A stretch of DNA of 64,000 nt, from positions 1-64,000 of the forward strand of contig JBGCFQ010000025.1 in assembly GCA_045106985.1 (NCBI GenBank). The letters are read 5' to 3'. The position numbers and the translations under genes are program-made. This document shows positions 43,770 to 52,608 of the stretch, piece by piece (position 1 is the stretch's first letter; each line of letters starts with the position of its first letter). Source of the stretch: JAUIET01 sp045106985 (GTDB taxonomy: Bacteria > Pseudomonadota > Gammaproteobacteria > Pseudomonadales > JAUIET01). The notes below the pieces were generated by a model. It made no database searches and was not told the DNA's origin. It saw only the letters and a program-made list of their open reading frames with translations.

Positions 43770-46538
43770 TTAATTCACCACAACGCTTAGTGCTGCTTGT
43801 AGCAGTATCGGATCGAAATGGTGGGTACCCTGACCCGATACAATTGTGAAGGCGATAGCTGGCAGTTCGTCTACAGAAAATCGAGCTAAGGCCTCAGGGC
43901 TAACTTCCAGCCAATAGCTTCCCGGGAGTAAGCCTTCAAGAATAAAGTAGCCATCGAACTCACTGATAATCTCTGCGATAATTTTTCCTTCTTTTGTCCT
44001 AGCTATCATTGGAATGCCTCCCAACGGTCGCTGTGCCACACCGAGATCAAGGGCTATACTCCCTTCAGCTTCCGATGTAACTGCAACAGGGATGTCTAGA
44101 TGCTGTAGCCCACCTGGGTGAGAGACAATGCGCGCGCGCTCAAATTCTGTTCGCCAATAAGGGTCAGCTAAAGACTCTTTTTCGAGCAGCAGCCGCGAAC
44201 TTGTTTGAGCTCGTAAGCCTGGTAGATAAACTATTCCGTCATCTTGCGTTGCTTTGGCTTTCCAGTCCTGACGCCCGCTAAATCGAACACCGGCTATCGG
44301 TTCGTCAGCAGGAGAAAATACACCATCGTAGTCATGATCCAGAAAAACACGGGTTTTCAGCCTTCCTTCGTTAGCCATCGCTTTGTTGCGTACTACCCAC
44401 TTGCGTCGATTCTCTTGGGAGAACGAAAATTCGGCGCTAAGCAGAAAAGATATGTCCCCATCATTATGGATTTGCGAATGCCCTGACAGGGTCATGTATT
44501 CAAACTGCTTGCTCAATGCGTAACCCATAGAGTAGGCGGCATCCTGAGTAAAACTGCCGTTGATGGAGAGTTGCTGATACATGTTATTGTCGCTGCGCCA
44601 CACCATTGTTGCCGCCGCTGACGTTGCCTGCCATTTGGGTTCTAAGGAATAGTTGATTCCAGCTCTTAGGTTTGTTCCTCCACCCAGGTTACGCAGAAAC
44701 GATGCAGATCCTATTACGATGCTATTTGCGGAATTTCCTAGCACAGCCTCTGTGTCTACGTTCAGCCGTCCTTTGTACGCTTGAAAACCCACGCTACTGG
44801 TTATCGACTTTCTAATATTTCCTGTAGTGTTCCTAACGTAATTGCCAATGAGCTGATAGGACATTGGCTTAAAGTTAAAGAGAGCGGCAACACCAGAGAA
44901 ACGTAACTCAGCGTAGTCCTTCAAATTAGCATTCGCATTACGATCGCTTTCAAATTGCTCAAAGTGTTTTTGTAGATATGAAATATTAACTTTGTTGAAA
45001 CGAGTTTGTGCGCTGATTAGAGACGCGTTACCTCCATCGTTCTGTTGCGCAAACTGAACATCAACGTTCGCCTTGGTTAAAGCGCCACTGAGACCAAGTT
45101 GCAGATACTGGTTTTGATTATCTTCACCGAATGCATTCTTATGCTGCGCTAGTGATAAGTTGGCAGACAATCGGTCACTGAGGCCAGCCTGAACAGCAAG
45201 GTAGAGTTTTTCTTCACCTAACTTAGCCGCAGGTAGGTCAGTGTTTAGCGTTCCAATACCGGCATCTGCGCTCGATGAACTTCGCTCGTTAAAAAACAAC
45301 ATATTGTTTCGGTCGATATAACTAAGCCGAGCGTAAAACTCACCTTTCGGTAAAGCTTGGCTGCCAATATTGATCGCTTCCTGCCGTTTTTTCTCTTGGC
45401 CGTTGGGACCGTACAATGTAATGTCGAACAGGTTTTGGCCGTATTCAACAGGAATATCATCAAAATGATAACGCCCATCCGCCTGAACTAGCTGGAATCC
45501 GAGATACACACCATTACGATGTATTTCCACTTCCCATCCAGGTGCTGCATCACCTTCAATAACGCGTTTGCCAAAGTCAGATGATCGTCGTGCTTCACCA
45601 AACTCGAGGTCAAAGCCCAAGCCCTGGCCGCCATTAAAAATTAAGGCATCGCTGGCACCAAACACGTCGCCCAAAGCGGCGTACGCGATATTAGCCGGCA
45701 TATTTTCACCTGGCGCTACTGGACGACGGTAAAAGGTCAGTCGTTCAAAGGATCGTTCTTCAAAGGATGTTCTGGATGAAGAAAAACTGGCTTGTAGACC
45801 AAGGATATCGGCGCTTGCCTGAATGGAGAAGGCCATGTCTAACTCCGACTCTGTTGACTCGCCCAGGACGTCATTGTTTTCAGTAAAACTACTGCCTATA
45901 TTCACATCGACAATAGGTGCTCCCAGCAGTTGATAGCGATCGACTAGCAGAGGTACATGCTCCTGGCTAATGTTGTCGGAATCACGTGCACGTTTACGTT
46001 CTCGCGCCAACTGCTTCTCTAGAGGCAGTGGCTCGGTCGACGACAATCGAATTCTCAGTCGTCCAGTGTCGACGTTTATCTTTATTGGAAACCACCTTTC
46101 GAGTAAGGCGATGTCGGCGTAAAGATCAATGCCGTCGCTTAGTAACAACTTGGTATCTTCAATTGGCTCAGATTGCCCGCCTATTGAAACTTTGCGTTGA
46201 CCACCGCGTAGCTCAAAGTTCTGGCTTTCTCGTTGGAACCAGCCGCTTGCGGTCATTGCTGCAGCATCAACCGATATTGGAAACTCAATCGCGTCGAATA
46301 GTGCCTGTAGAGGGATGACTGTTCCCTCGTTTGACGAGTACATGAAAACGTCACTCGCCAGTATGTAGTTATCGAGTTGGATTTCGACGATCAACAAATT
46401 GTCGTCAGATAAAAGAACAATAGAAGAGTCAATGCCATCATCTTCCTGCAGAGATTGCGCAGTAGCACAATGCGCTAACAGCATGGCAAAGGTGGCCGTG
46501 CCATAGAGAACATTAATTACGGTTGGCGCAAAACGCAT
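43770..46538 (-). CDS. Outer membrane usher protein of a pilus system
   Basis: 922 residues from ATG 46538 (MRFAPTVINVLYG), chosen for a clean signal peptide ending near ATAQS; an upstream ATG at 46595 is less likely. An N-terminal chaperone-binding-like domain is followed by a long beta barrel with usher wording: RVIEGDAAPGWEVEIHRNGVYLGFQ, ADGRYHFDDIPVEYGQNLFDITLYGPNGQ and many amphipathic strands. The C-terminal ~150 residues contain carboxypeptidase-regulatory-like domains (DHDYDGVFSPADEPIAGVRF). It should assemble DUF4402 subunits delivered by the adjacent chaperone. Confidence 0.85.
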   Translation of the reverse strand: MRFAPTVINVLYGTATFAMLLAHCATAQSLQEDDGIDSSIVLLSDDNLLIVEIQLDNYILASDVFMYSSNEGTVIPLQALFDAIEFPISVDAAAMTASGWFQRESQNFELRGGQRKVSIGGQSEPIEDTKLLLSDGIDLYADIALLERWFPIKINVDTGRLRIRLSSTEPLPLEKQLARERKRARDSDNISQEHVPLLVDRYQLLGAPIVDVNIGSSFTENNDVLGESTESELDMAFSIQASADILGLQASFSSSRTSFEERSFERLTFYRRPVAPGENMPANIAYAALGDVFGASDALIFNGGQGLGFDLEFGEARRSSDFGKRVIEGDAAPGWEVEIHRNGVYLGFQLVQADGRYHFDDIPVEYGQNLFDITLYGPNGQEKKRQEAINIGSQALPKGEFYARLSYIDRNNMLFFNERSSSSADAGIGTLNTDLPAAKLGEEKLYLAVQAGLSDRLSANLSLAQHKNAFGEDNQNQYLQLGLSGALTKANVDVQFAQQNDGGNASLISAQTRFNKVNISYLQKHFEQFESDRNANANLKDYAELRFSGVAALFNFKPMSYQLIGNYVRNTTGNIRKSITSSVGFQAYKGRLNVDTEAVLGNSANSIVIGSASFLRNLGGGTNLRAGINYSLEPKWQATSAAATMVWRSDNNMYQQLSINGSFTQDAAYSMGYALSKQFEYMTLSGHSQIHNDGDISFLLSAEFSFSQENRRKWVVRNKAMANEGRLKTRVFLDHDYDGVFSPADEPIAGVRFSGRQDWKAKATQDDGIVYLPGLRAQTSSRLLLEKESLADPYWRTEFERARIVSHPGGLQHLDIPVAVTSEAEGSIALDLGVAQRPLGGIPMIARTKEGKIIAEIISEFDGYFILEGLLPGSYWLEVSPEALARFSVDELPAIAFTIVSGQGTHHFDPILLQAALSVVVN

Positions 46539-46621
46539 TGCAGGCAATCTCGAGGTGTTACAGTTAGATTGAGCAGCTAAGGGCCAGTTTGGCACGCTGT
46601 TCTAGTATGTATCAGCTGTTG

Positions 46622-47491
46622 CTATAGCTCGATATTTGCCTGCAGGTTGCCACCAAAATTTGGATCTTCCTTATACTCTAGAAGCAGCTTGCTGTTGGGG
46701 GATGCGACTTCTTTGGTCTCGTCCAGTTCAATTGAAAAGCTGCGTTGATGGTTGGGGGCGTAAACGGCTAGACCACGAGCACGCCCGATGTTGCGTTTCT
46801 CTCCCTGGGGTGTTATCTCCCAGAGATTCACATCACCATAGATAGAGCGAGAACCCTGCCGGGTTAGGGTGAAATCCATCGTCTTCGTTCCTTCGTCGGA
46901 TTGGCCCATGCTGGCGTCAGCAATGTTCATACTGGCTGATTGCTCGCCGTGTCTAACAATAATGGGAATCGTAACCTCAACCACCGCGCGTAAGGCGAAC
47001 GACACTTGGTTTTCGCCGGCATTTTGGTTAAGCACCGAATTTTGAGTTTTCAGTTTCCGGAATACGAGATGACTTCGGTATTCACCTTCGCCAAGGTCGC
47101 TTGGTTTGCGGGCGACGACCCTAATGGTTTGTTTGCTGCGTGCCGGTACAGTTATTCTGCGCGGCGAAAAACGCAGCATATTATCTGCGAATAACTCGGC
47201 TTCTAATTGCTCCCCAGCTTTAACCTCAGTCATTACACCGTTGGCGTCCATTCGCAAATTTCGAAAGAACATGCGGTAAGTACCGTCCTCATCACCTCGG
47301 TTTACCAAAGTGACTGTTACTGAGCGAGTGTTTCCCTCCATAACGACACGGGTAGGTAGTACCTGTAATACAGATTCGGCGTGCAAAGTTTCTGCGTAGC
47401 TGAAAGCTAAAACAAAGCTCAACAGAACAAGTGTGAGTATATTGGGGTATGCGGCTGACTTAGCATGCATCGCTGGGAATCTCCTTATCAC
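46622..47491 (-). CDS. PapD-like periplasmic pilus chaperone
   Basis: 289 residues (ATG 47470 would remove seven). The signal peptide ends near LHAES. The first immunoglobulin-like domain has LQVLPTRVVMEGNTRSVTVTLVNRGDEDGTYRMFF and a PARSKQTIRVVAR strand equivalent to the subunit-binding edge. The second domain is more diverged. Distance to the usher gene is about 80 bases. It belongs to the divergent chaperones seen with DUF4402 pilins. Confidence 0.85.
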   Translation of the reverse strand: MIRRFPAMHAKSAAYPNILTLVLLSFVLAFSYAETLHAESVLQVLPTRVVMEGNTRSVTVTLVNRGDEDGTYRMFFRNLRMDANGVMTEVKAGEQLEAELFADNMLRFSPRRITVPARSKQTIRVVARKPSDLGEGEYRSHLVFRKLKTQNSVLNQNAGENQVSFALRAVVEVTIPIIVRHGEQSASMNIADASMGQSDEGTKTMDFTLTRQGSRSIYGDVNLWEITPQGEKRNIGRARGLAVYAPNHQRSFSIELDETKEVASPNSKLLLEYKEDPNFGGNLQANIEL

Positions 47492-47632
47492 CTACGGCTA
47501 CAATTTGAATGTCCAGCGTATCCTTGCTGGATATTAGCTAAGTGTAGGTAGCAAAATGCGAAATGCTAACGGCCGACCTATAAATTTACATTTGACCTAT
47601 TAGGTTTACATTTGACCTGATAAGTGAGGTGG

Positions 47633-48136
47633 CTATTCGTAATTTACGGTCAAGAGGTAGGAGAGTGCATGCTTGCCATCCAGCGCACTCTGCATTCTTA
47701 GATCACCTATTACTGTAAACCGACCTTGACCGCGCCTGGATAGTGACCGAAATCCTCTGCCGCTAATACGCGGGGTAAACGACACTCCACGCCCTGCGTC
47801 GCTTCCATAGGCATTAATATGCACAAAGCGATGATTAGCGCCGTGGATCTCGAATGAGGCTTTATGCCCTTTGCCTACGCAAGTTTGACCTTGGAGCCCA
47901 AGCAGAAAACCGCGCTGATTCATCCGGCAAACGCCATTTTCGCCGCTGATGCGACCAAAGTTTATGTCAGTCGATGCAGAATACACCCTAAGCGCCTGCC
48001 CATGCTCCTGATTAGTAATCGTCGGATTTAGCGCTTTCAGCGCATCAGCTTTTAGAGGTTGCGCAATTCCTATAAAGGCAGCGAGGTAGAGCCAATAATA
48101 GAGAGAATTTGATGTCTGCCAATTCCATTTGCGCAT
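47633..48136 (-). CDS. DUF4402 pilin-like protein, most divergent copy
   Basis: 167 residues with a signal peptide (~1-30). The DUF4402 pattern is present: TDINFGRIS, ENGVCRMNQRG, the second Cys in GQTCVGKGH, GRFTVIGDLRMQSALDGKH and a final YLLTVNYE. The basic composition and changed middle make it the odd member; being nearest the chaperone, it could be a tip or anchoring subunit (inference). Confidence 0.8.
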   Translation of the reverse strand: MRKWNWQTSNSLYYWLYLAAFIGIAQPLKADALKALNPTITNQEHGQALRVYSASTDINFGRISGENGVCRMNQRGFLLGLQGQTCVGKGHKASFEIHGANHRFVHINAYGSDAGRGVSFTPRISGRGFRSLSRRGQGRFTVIGDLRMQSALDGKHALSYLLTVNYE

Positions 48137-48264
48137 ACATGTTTTTGAAGAGTGGTTCGAACCGAAAAGTGTAGGTCAATGAACGCTATAAATCACGTTG
48201 CAGGATAAGCGGTGCTTCTTTTAGGTCAATGGCGCCAAAAAGTAAGCAAATCGGGCGTCATGGC

Positions 48265-48738
48265 CTAGTTGTAATTCGCAGTGAATGTATAAGAGATACT
48301 TTTCTTACCTGGTGCCGAATCCTTAATTCGCAAACTGCCTAGAACTGTGATGGTTGATGCTCCGTTGGTCAGCGACCGGCTTTGACCGCCTTCGACCTTA
48401 GGTTCAAAAAACACACCGTCCATAGAGCCTGGAGACACACTGACATTCACTATGCTGTCTGCTCGCCCAGAGACGACGAATGCACCTGGTGTTTCAGACC
48501 CAGTGCAGTCCATACCATCGCTGCCAGACAGCTGACCGCCGCTGGACATGACGCACGTTCCGTTGGTGTTACGTAATTGACCAAAGTCGATAATGGTTTT
48601 TTGTTCGATATCTATGGCAGGTAGTATTTCAACGCTTGCGGAAGCCGCAAGCCCGCCTGCAGCTGCGTCTACGCTCAGGCAGAGTAGCGGGAAAAGTAGA
48701 GTGGTAAGGGTTGCTTTGGTTTTTGCTGCTCTAGTCAT
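48265..48738 (-). CDS. DUF4402 pilin-like protein, second copy
   Basis: 157 residues, signal peptide to ~28. Cys pair in NGTCVMSSGG and GMDCTGSETPG, then ASTITVLGSLRIKDSAPGKKSISYTFTANYN. Same architecture as its three neighbours, with two Cys for a disulfide and a conserved aromatic last strand that suits donor-strand exchange. Confidence 0.88.
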   Translation of the reverse strand: MTRAAKTKATLTTLLFPLLCLSVDAAAGGLAASASVEILPAIDIEQKTIIDFGQLRNTNGTCVMSSGGQLSGSDGMDCTGSETPGAFVVSGRADSIVNVSVSPGSMDGVFFEPKVEGGQSRSLTNGASTITVLGSLRIKDSAPGKKSISYTFTANYN

Positions 48739-49055
48739 ATCTGTGACTGATCCCCTGATTTTCTTTGACGCAGTTCACATAAGTTTGCGAACTGAATTCA
48801 GTTTGGTCAATAAATAACCATTATGCAAAGATAAAGCCTGGATTTGGTCACTTTTTGTTCTTGTTCGATAAGCGGCACTTATTGCGGCAAGCTGTGTGCG
48901 TTTTCAGCCAAAAGTTGAGCGCTATTGAAAGGATGTGTTGGAAAGAGAGTGGTGGAAAGAAACGTAAAGGAAAGAGACTTAAACAAAAGAAAGTAGAGAA
49001 AAGACCTTTGGTGAGTAAGGCCTTTGATTTTCAAGCGCAGAAGGGTATGAAGGTA
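48739..49055. other. Spacer between pilin genes
   Basis: 317 bases. On the coding (minus) strand there is a long pyrimidine-rich tract (about 48940-49015) with few G residues. No promoter of the -24/-12 type and no gene on either strand that I would support. Confidence 0.45.
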
Positions 49056-49514
49056 CTACTGATAATGTGCTGTGAATATGTAAGGGATGTCTTTGTCGCC
49101 GTCGGTCGCGTCGTCTAACACTATTTCTCCAATGACCGGGAAATGCGCATCGCCTTTTGACAAAATTCTAATTGTTTGGCCATCAATTTTAGGGATAAAG
49201 CTAACCCCATCCACACTGGGCCCCGGCGCAACACTTGCTTGAACGTAGGCGTTAACAGTACCGTCAACTCTAAATACGCCGGGCGTTTCATTGCCCGTGC
49301 ACGCCATACCAGCGGTTCCACTTAAGGCGCCGCCGCTAGCCATTGCACAGCGGCCATTCACATTTACCACGGTACCAAAATCTACTTCAGTTTCTTCTGT
49401 GATTGAAACTGCAGACACAATTTCAACATTGGCTGTGCCAGACTGCTCAGCCGAGAAGGCTGGGGCACTGCCTAATATTGCAGCGAGGGTGGCCGCGATC
49501 AAAGGCTTTTTCAT
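49056..49514 (-). CDS. DUF4402 pilin-like protein, third copy
   Basis: 152 residues, signal peptide ending near AFSAE. NGRCAMASGG and GMACTGNETPG carry the Cys pair; the end is DGDKDIPYIFTAHYQ. It is close in length and wording to the first-position pilin and probably arose by duplication. Confidence 0.9.
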   Translation of the reverse strand: MKKPLIAATLAAILGSAPAFSAEQSGTANVEIVSAVSITEETEVDFGTVVNVNGRCAMASGGALSGTAGMACTGNETPGVFRVDGTVNAYVQASVAPGPSVDGVSFIPKIDGQTIRILSKGDAHFPVIGEIVLDDATDGDKDIPYIFTAHYQ

Positions 49515-49596
49515 AGGGTGACTCCTGTCAATACTGATTCCTAAGAATTCAGCATAGCAGGCAGGCGCCTATTTACCCATTTACACGCACAGTAAC

Positions 49597-49620
49597 GCCC
49601 ACAGGCCGAAGCCTGCGGGC
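49597..49620 (-). terminator. UUCG-capped hairpin between pilin genes
   Basis: On the minus strand GCCCGCAGGC-TTCG-GCCTGTGGGC gives a 10-bp stem (one G-U pair) with a UUCG tetraloop, 53 bases after the stop of the promoter-proximal pilin. No U-run follows, so it may act as an RNA-stabilising or partial-attenuation element rather than a full terminator. Confidence 0.65.
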
Positions 49621-49673
49621 GAACATGTTTGATGTCTTCTTAAGCTATTGTTTGATTAATAGCCTAACAAGTT

Positions 49674-50132
49674 TTACTGATAGTTTGCAGTAAAGGTATA
49701 GGCAATGTCTTTGTCGCCATCAGAAGTATCGGTCAGTACTATGTTGCCGATTATGTTTGCAGTTGTTGTTCCGCCAGTCAGAGTTCGGCTTACAGCGCCG
49801 TCCAATACTGGGTTAAACACAAGTGTTGCGTCGCTGTTGCCACCGCTTAGGGAGATATCAACAACTGAACCGGTTGTGCCTGTGATTGTAAACAGTCCGT
49901 CGGTCTCTGTACCTGAACAGGCCATTCCAGCTGTACCGCTTAAGCCGCCGCCACTACCCATAGTACAGGTGCCGTTAACATTAACGATGGTACCGAAATC
50001 CACTTCACGAGTTTCTGCGATTGTAATCGCAGATACGATATCAACATTGGCGTTACCAGCTTGGTCGGCCGCGAAGGCCTGGCTGCTGACTGCTGCGGCC
50101 ACAATAGAAGAAGCAATTAATAGTTTTTTCAT
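49674..50132 (-). CDS. DUF4402 pilin, probable major subunit
   Basis: 152 residues with a signal peptide ending near AFAAD. It has the full DUF4402 pattern: REVDFGTIVNVNGTCTMGSGGGLSG, GMACSGTETDG, TTTANIIGNIVLTDTSDGDKDIAYTFTANYQ. It is the first gene behind the sigma-54 promoter and is followed by a strong hairpin; both fit a highly expressed major pilin. It has a good GGAG ribosome binding site. Confidence 0.92.
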   Translation of the reverse strand: MKKLLIASSIVAAAVSSQAFAADQAGNANVDIVSAITIAETREVDFGTIVNVNGTCTMGSGGGLSGTAGMACSGTETDGLFTITGTTGSVVDISLSGGNSDATLVFNPVLDGAVSRTLTGGTTTANIIGNIVLTDTSDGDKDIAYTFTANYQ

Positions 50133-50727
50133 GGTTCAAACTCCATTTAAGGTTCTAATGCAGAACCAGCTGGCCCCGCGTTTATTGGTTGGGCCGTGCA
50201 TGTGCCGTCCCTTGCCAAGTAGTAATTGCATTAGGCGTGCCAAGTTTAGGCCAAGTTTTGATCAGCGCTGTTCGTTTAGGTTGTTTTGGGTTTAATCCAT
50301 TGAAAATTAAGGGAAAAAATCTGACTCCGGAGCGTCGCTAACAAACTCCATGTGCTAGAACGTTATACTGATCACAAAAAGCTCATGTTCTGCAGATGGC
50401 ATAGTTTTTCTTTGAGGCGCTCTAATCCTCTGGTTCTTGTCATTTTGATTGGCAAAATGAAGATTGCTTGCATATTGATAGCGTGTTTTTCGCTAGCATG
50501 GCGACGAGCGGCAATGCCGGTCGTGTCGAGAGTTGATCAGGTACGAAAAGTACTGCTTCTGATTTGCGCCAAAGGCCTAAAGCGAGTCGCATGTTGCGGG
50601 ACAAGCACTTAGATATCTAAATTGGCAGCGTATAAACGTACGCATTGAGTTAAAGACGCTAAGATAGTGGCTTTAAATAACTCGCTCGCAGGCCGCTTTT
50701 AACGCTCTTGCCCAAGTCTAAATCCAA
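50133..50727. other. Regulatory region upstream of the pilus locus
   Basis: 595 bases. It holds the sigma-54 promoter at 50227-50242; enhancer sites for the activator would be expected at ~50300-50450, where I see no obvious repeated palindrome. The far side carries the promoter of the hydrolase-like gene on the other strand. No supported ORF. Confidence 0.5.
50227..50242 (-). promoter_or_regulatory. Sigma-54 (-24/-12) promoter of the pilus locus
   Basis: The minus strand reads TTGGCACGCCTAATGCAATT. TGGCACG-N4-ATGCA matches the sigma-54 consensus TGGCACG-N4-TTGCA at every position but one, with exact GG-to-GC spacing. Transcription would start near 50216, about 84 bases before the first pilin gene. 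The activator encoded at the end of the locus supports the assignment. Confidence 0.8.
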
Positions 50728-51627
50728 ATGGAGACACGCATGAATGATCACACTGTGCCCCAGACTGACCGCCCGCCAGTGGATATAGTGATTAGAAAAA
50801 TGCCCTTTGAGTTTCCCGATGATATTGAACCGCATTGGAATTCGGCAAAACCTGAGTGGAGCCATATGGTTAACGGTGCCTCCTTGGCCATGCCATATCT
50901 TGAGCCCTACCTGATCCGCACCATGAGAAAGGCGATAGAGAAGATCGATTCTGACGTGCTAAAGAAAGACGTGAAGTTGTACATCGGCCAAGAAGGCCAG
51001 CATTACCAGCAGCACCGTAAATTCAATGACACGCTGATTGCCAACGGTTACACGGAACTTAAAGGCATAGAGGCAGAGATGAAAGTCGACTTTGATGGTT
51101 TTGAGAAAAGTCGCTCGCTTAAGTTCAACCTTGCTTATGCCTGTGGATTCGAAACAATGGCGCTCAGTATTGGTCATTGGCTTATAAGGGATAGAGAGTT
51201 TTTGTTCGCTGGCTCAGACACCCGGGTAGCATCACTTATACTGTGGCATTTTGTTGAAGAAATTGAACACAAAAATGTAGCGTTTGACGCTTATCAGGCA
51301 GTGTACGGTCATTACTTCTATCGAGTGTACGGCACTATGTTCGCGACCATGCATGTTGTGAAGTACAGCATCAAAGCGTATCGCGCCATGCTAAAACGCG
51401 ATGGCCTGTGGGGGCGTTTCTCATCGCGCTGGAAACTGCAAAAAATGATAGCGCGTTTTTTTGCGAATATGATTCCAGCCACCTTTTCGGCCCTGATGCC
51501 CTGGCATCATCCATCCGGTGTGAATGATCCAAAATGGTGTGTTGATTGGATCAACGCTTACAATACGCAAGATGAACAATTAGTAGCGTTAGATACCAGC
51601 CGATTGCTGACAGACTTCGCAAGCTGA
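50728..51627 (+). CDS. Predicted metal-dependent hydrolase (COG3687/PF10118)
   Basis: 299 residues. It has the ferritin-like metal ligand pattern of the family: LYIGQEGQHYQQHRKFN, ETMALSIGHWLI and WHFVEEIEHKNVAFDAYQAVYG, supplying Glu and His residues for a di-metal centre. Function of the family is unproven. A membrane protein gene follows on the same strand. Confidence 0.88.
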   Translation: METRMNDHTVPQTDRPPVDIVIRKMPFEFPDDIEPHWNSAKPEWSHMVNGASLAMPYLEPYLIRTMRKAIEKIDSDVLKKDVKLYIGQEGQHYQQHRKFNDTLIANGYTELKGIEAEMKVDFDGFEKSRSLKFNLAYACGFETMALSIGHWLIRDREFLFAGSDTRVASLILWHFVEEIEHKNVAFDAYQAVYGHYFYRVYGTMFATMHVVKYSIKAYRAMLKRDGLWGRFSSRWKLQKMIARFFANMIPATFSALMPWHHPSGVNDPKWCVDWINAYNTQDEQLVALDTSRLLTDFAS

Positions 51628-51703
51628 ATGCCGAAAGCGAAGTGCTACACCAACTGAACTACGTCTAACTTCGCTCAGAGATGTCCTAGGGGTATAAGAA
51701 AAA

Positions 51704-52192
51704 ATGTTAAGTGAAAAACAAAGAACACTGCTGATTCTAAACGGCATCGGACTATTGATCACTGCCTTACTTTCTGGCTGGCTGTATTTCGTTATGTTGT
51801 TGGAAGGTATTCGACTGTGGCCATTTATAGAGTTCATTACGGCTGATGTTCCCGGCGACAGGCGGGCCTGGAACATGGCGCATATGGAGGCTATTACAAA
51901 TGGAATACTGCTCATAGCTACCGCTTTTATTGCCCCTTACGTTAAGCTCGGTTCACTCGGAACAAAGGTCTTGTTCTGGACGTCACTGTTGTATGCCTGG
52001 CTATTCACGCTGCCGGCCATAGCGAATGCCTGGTTTGGCACCAGGGGCTTGGCCTACGGCGGTGGCCCCTTTGAAGGTGGCTTGATCAACGATGTGATTT
52101 TTCTATTCGGCTGGCCAGCCTTTGCTTCTGTGCACATCGCGTTTCCGTTGCTCGCCTACGGTGTATGGAAACATTACAAATCTCTTGCATAG
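51704..52192 (+). CDS. Four-helix membrane protein, possibly styrene-oxide-isomerase-like
   Basis: 162 residues with four hydrophobic helices. The WNMAHMEAITNGILLIATAF stretch, with a His on a membrane helix, and the later GGLINDVIFLFGWPAF resemble the small membrane isomerase fold of StyC relatives, but I am not certain. It lies 76 bases after the metal-hydrolase-like gene. Confidence 0.6.
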   Translation: MLSEKQRTLLILNGIGLLITALLSGWLYFVMLLEGIRLWPFIEFITADVPGDRRAWNMAHMEAITNGILLIATAFIAPYVKLGSLGTKVLFWTSLLYAWLFTLPAIANAWFGTRGLAYGGGPFEGGLINDVIFLFGWPAFASVHIAFPLLAYGVWKHYKSLA

Positions 52193-52608
52193 CGGAAGAC
52201 CTTGGCGAACGTTTTTAATGCACCGCGATAGAGATAAAGTAAGGCTTTAGTGTAAGCAAAGGAAACCCCCAAGAATGGACTGCATGACTGTCACTTATCC
52301 GATTGGCGAAGATACTCATTTCGACATGGACTATTATTAGGGATCCTCTGAACAAGTATGAGATACCCCTGCTCCACCTATCGAACTGACCTAGGTAGCG
52401 AGTACATAACCAAGAGCTAAAACGATAACTATTAGCTATAGGGTTGGGGGTCGAAGTAACTTAGCCATCAGTTGTAGACCCAGCACAAATGAAGTGCAGA
52501 ATGATAGCTCCCATAAATTGTTTCCCCAAACTTTTACTCATGTATATACAATTGCTTTTCTCTAGTAATATCTATTTACTTAAACATCCATAATGCTTCA
52601 TCTAAATC
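52193..52608. other. Intergenic stretch
   Basis: 416 bases with no supported gene. Several short AT-rich segments near 52550-52590 (TATATACAATTGCTTTTCTC) could hold the promoter of the next gene. Confidence 0.4.

Noticed and set aside
48154..48163. GGTTCGAACC as a T-arm of a tRNA
   Set aside because: No acceptor stem, anticodon arm or CCA-compatible 3' end surrounds it on either strand; it is a chance palindrome upstream of a pilin gene.
48855..49118. Plus-strand ORF with Lys-rich segment between pilin genes
   Set aside because: It overlaps the end of a clear DUF4402 gene on the other strand and its Lys-rich part mirrors a pyrimidine tract; no start signal.
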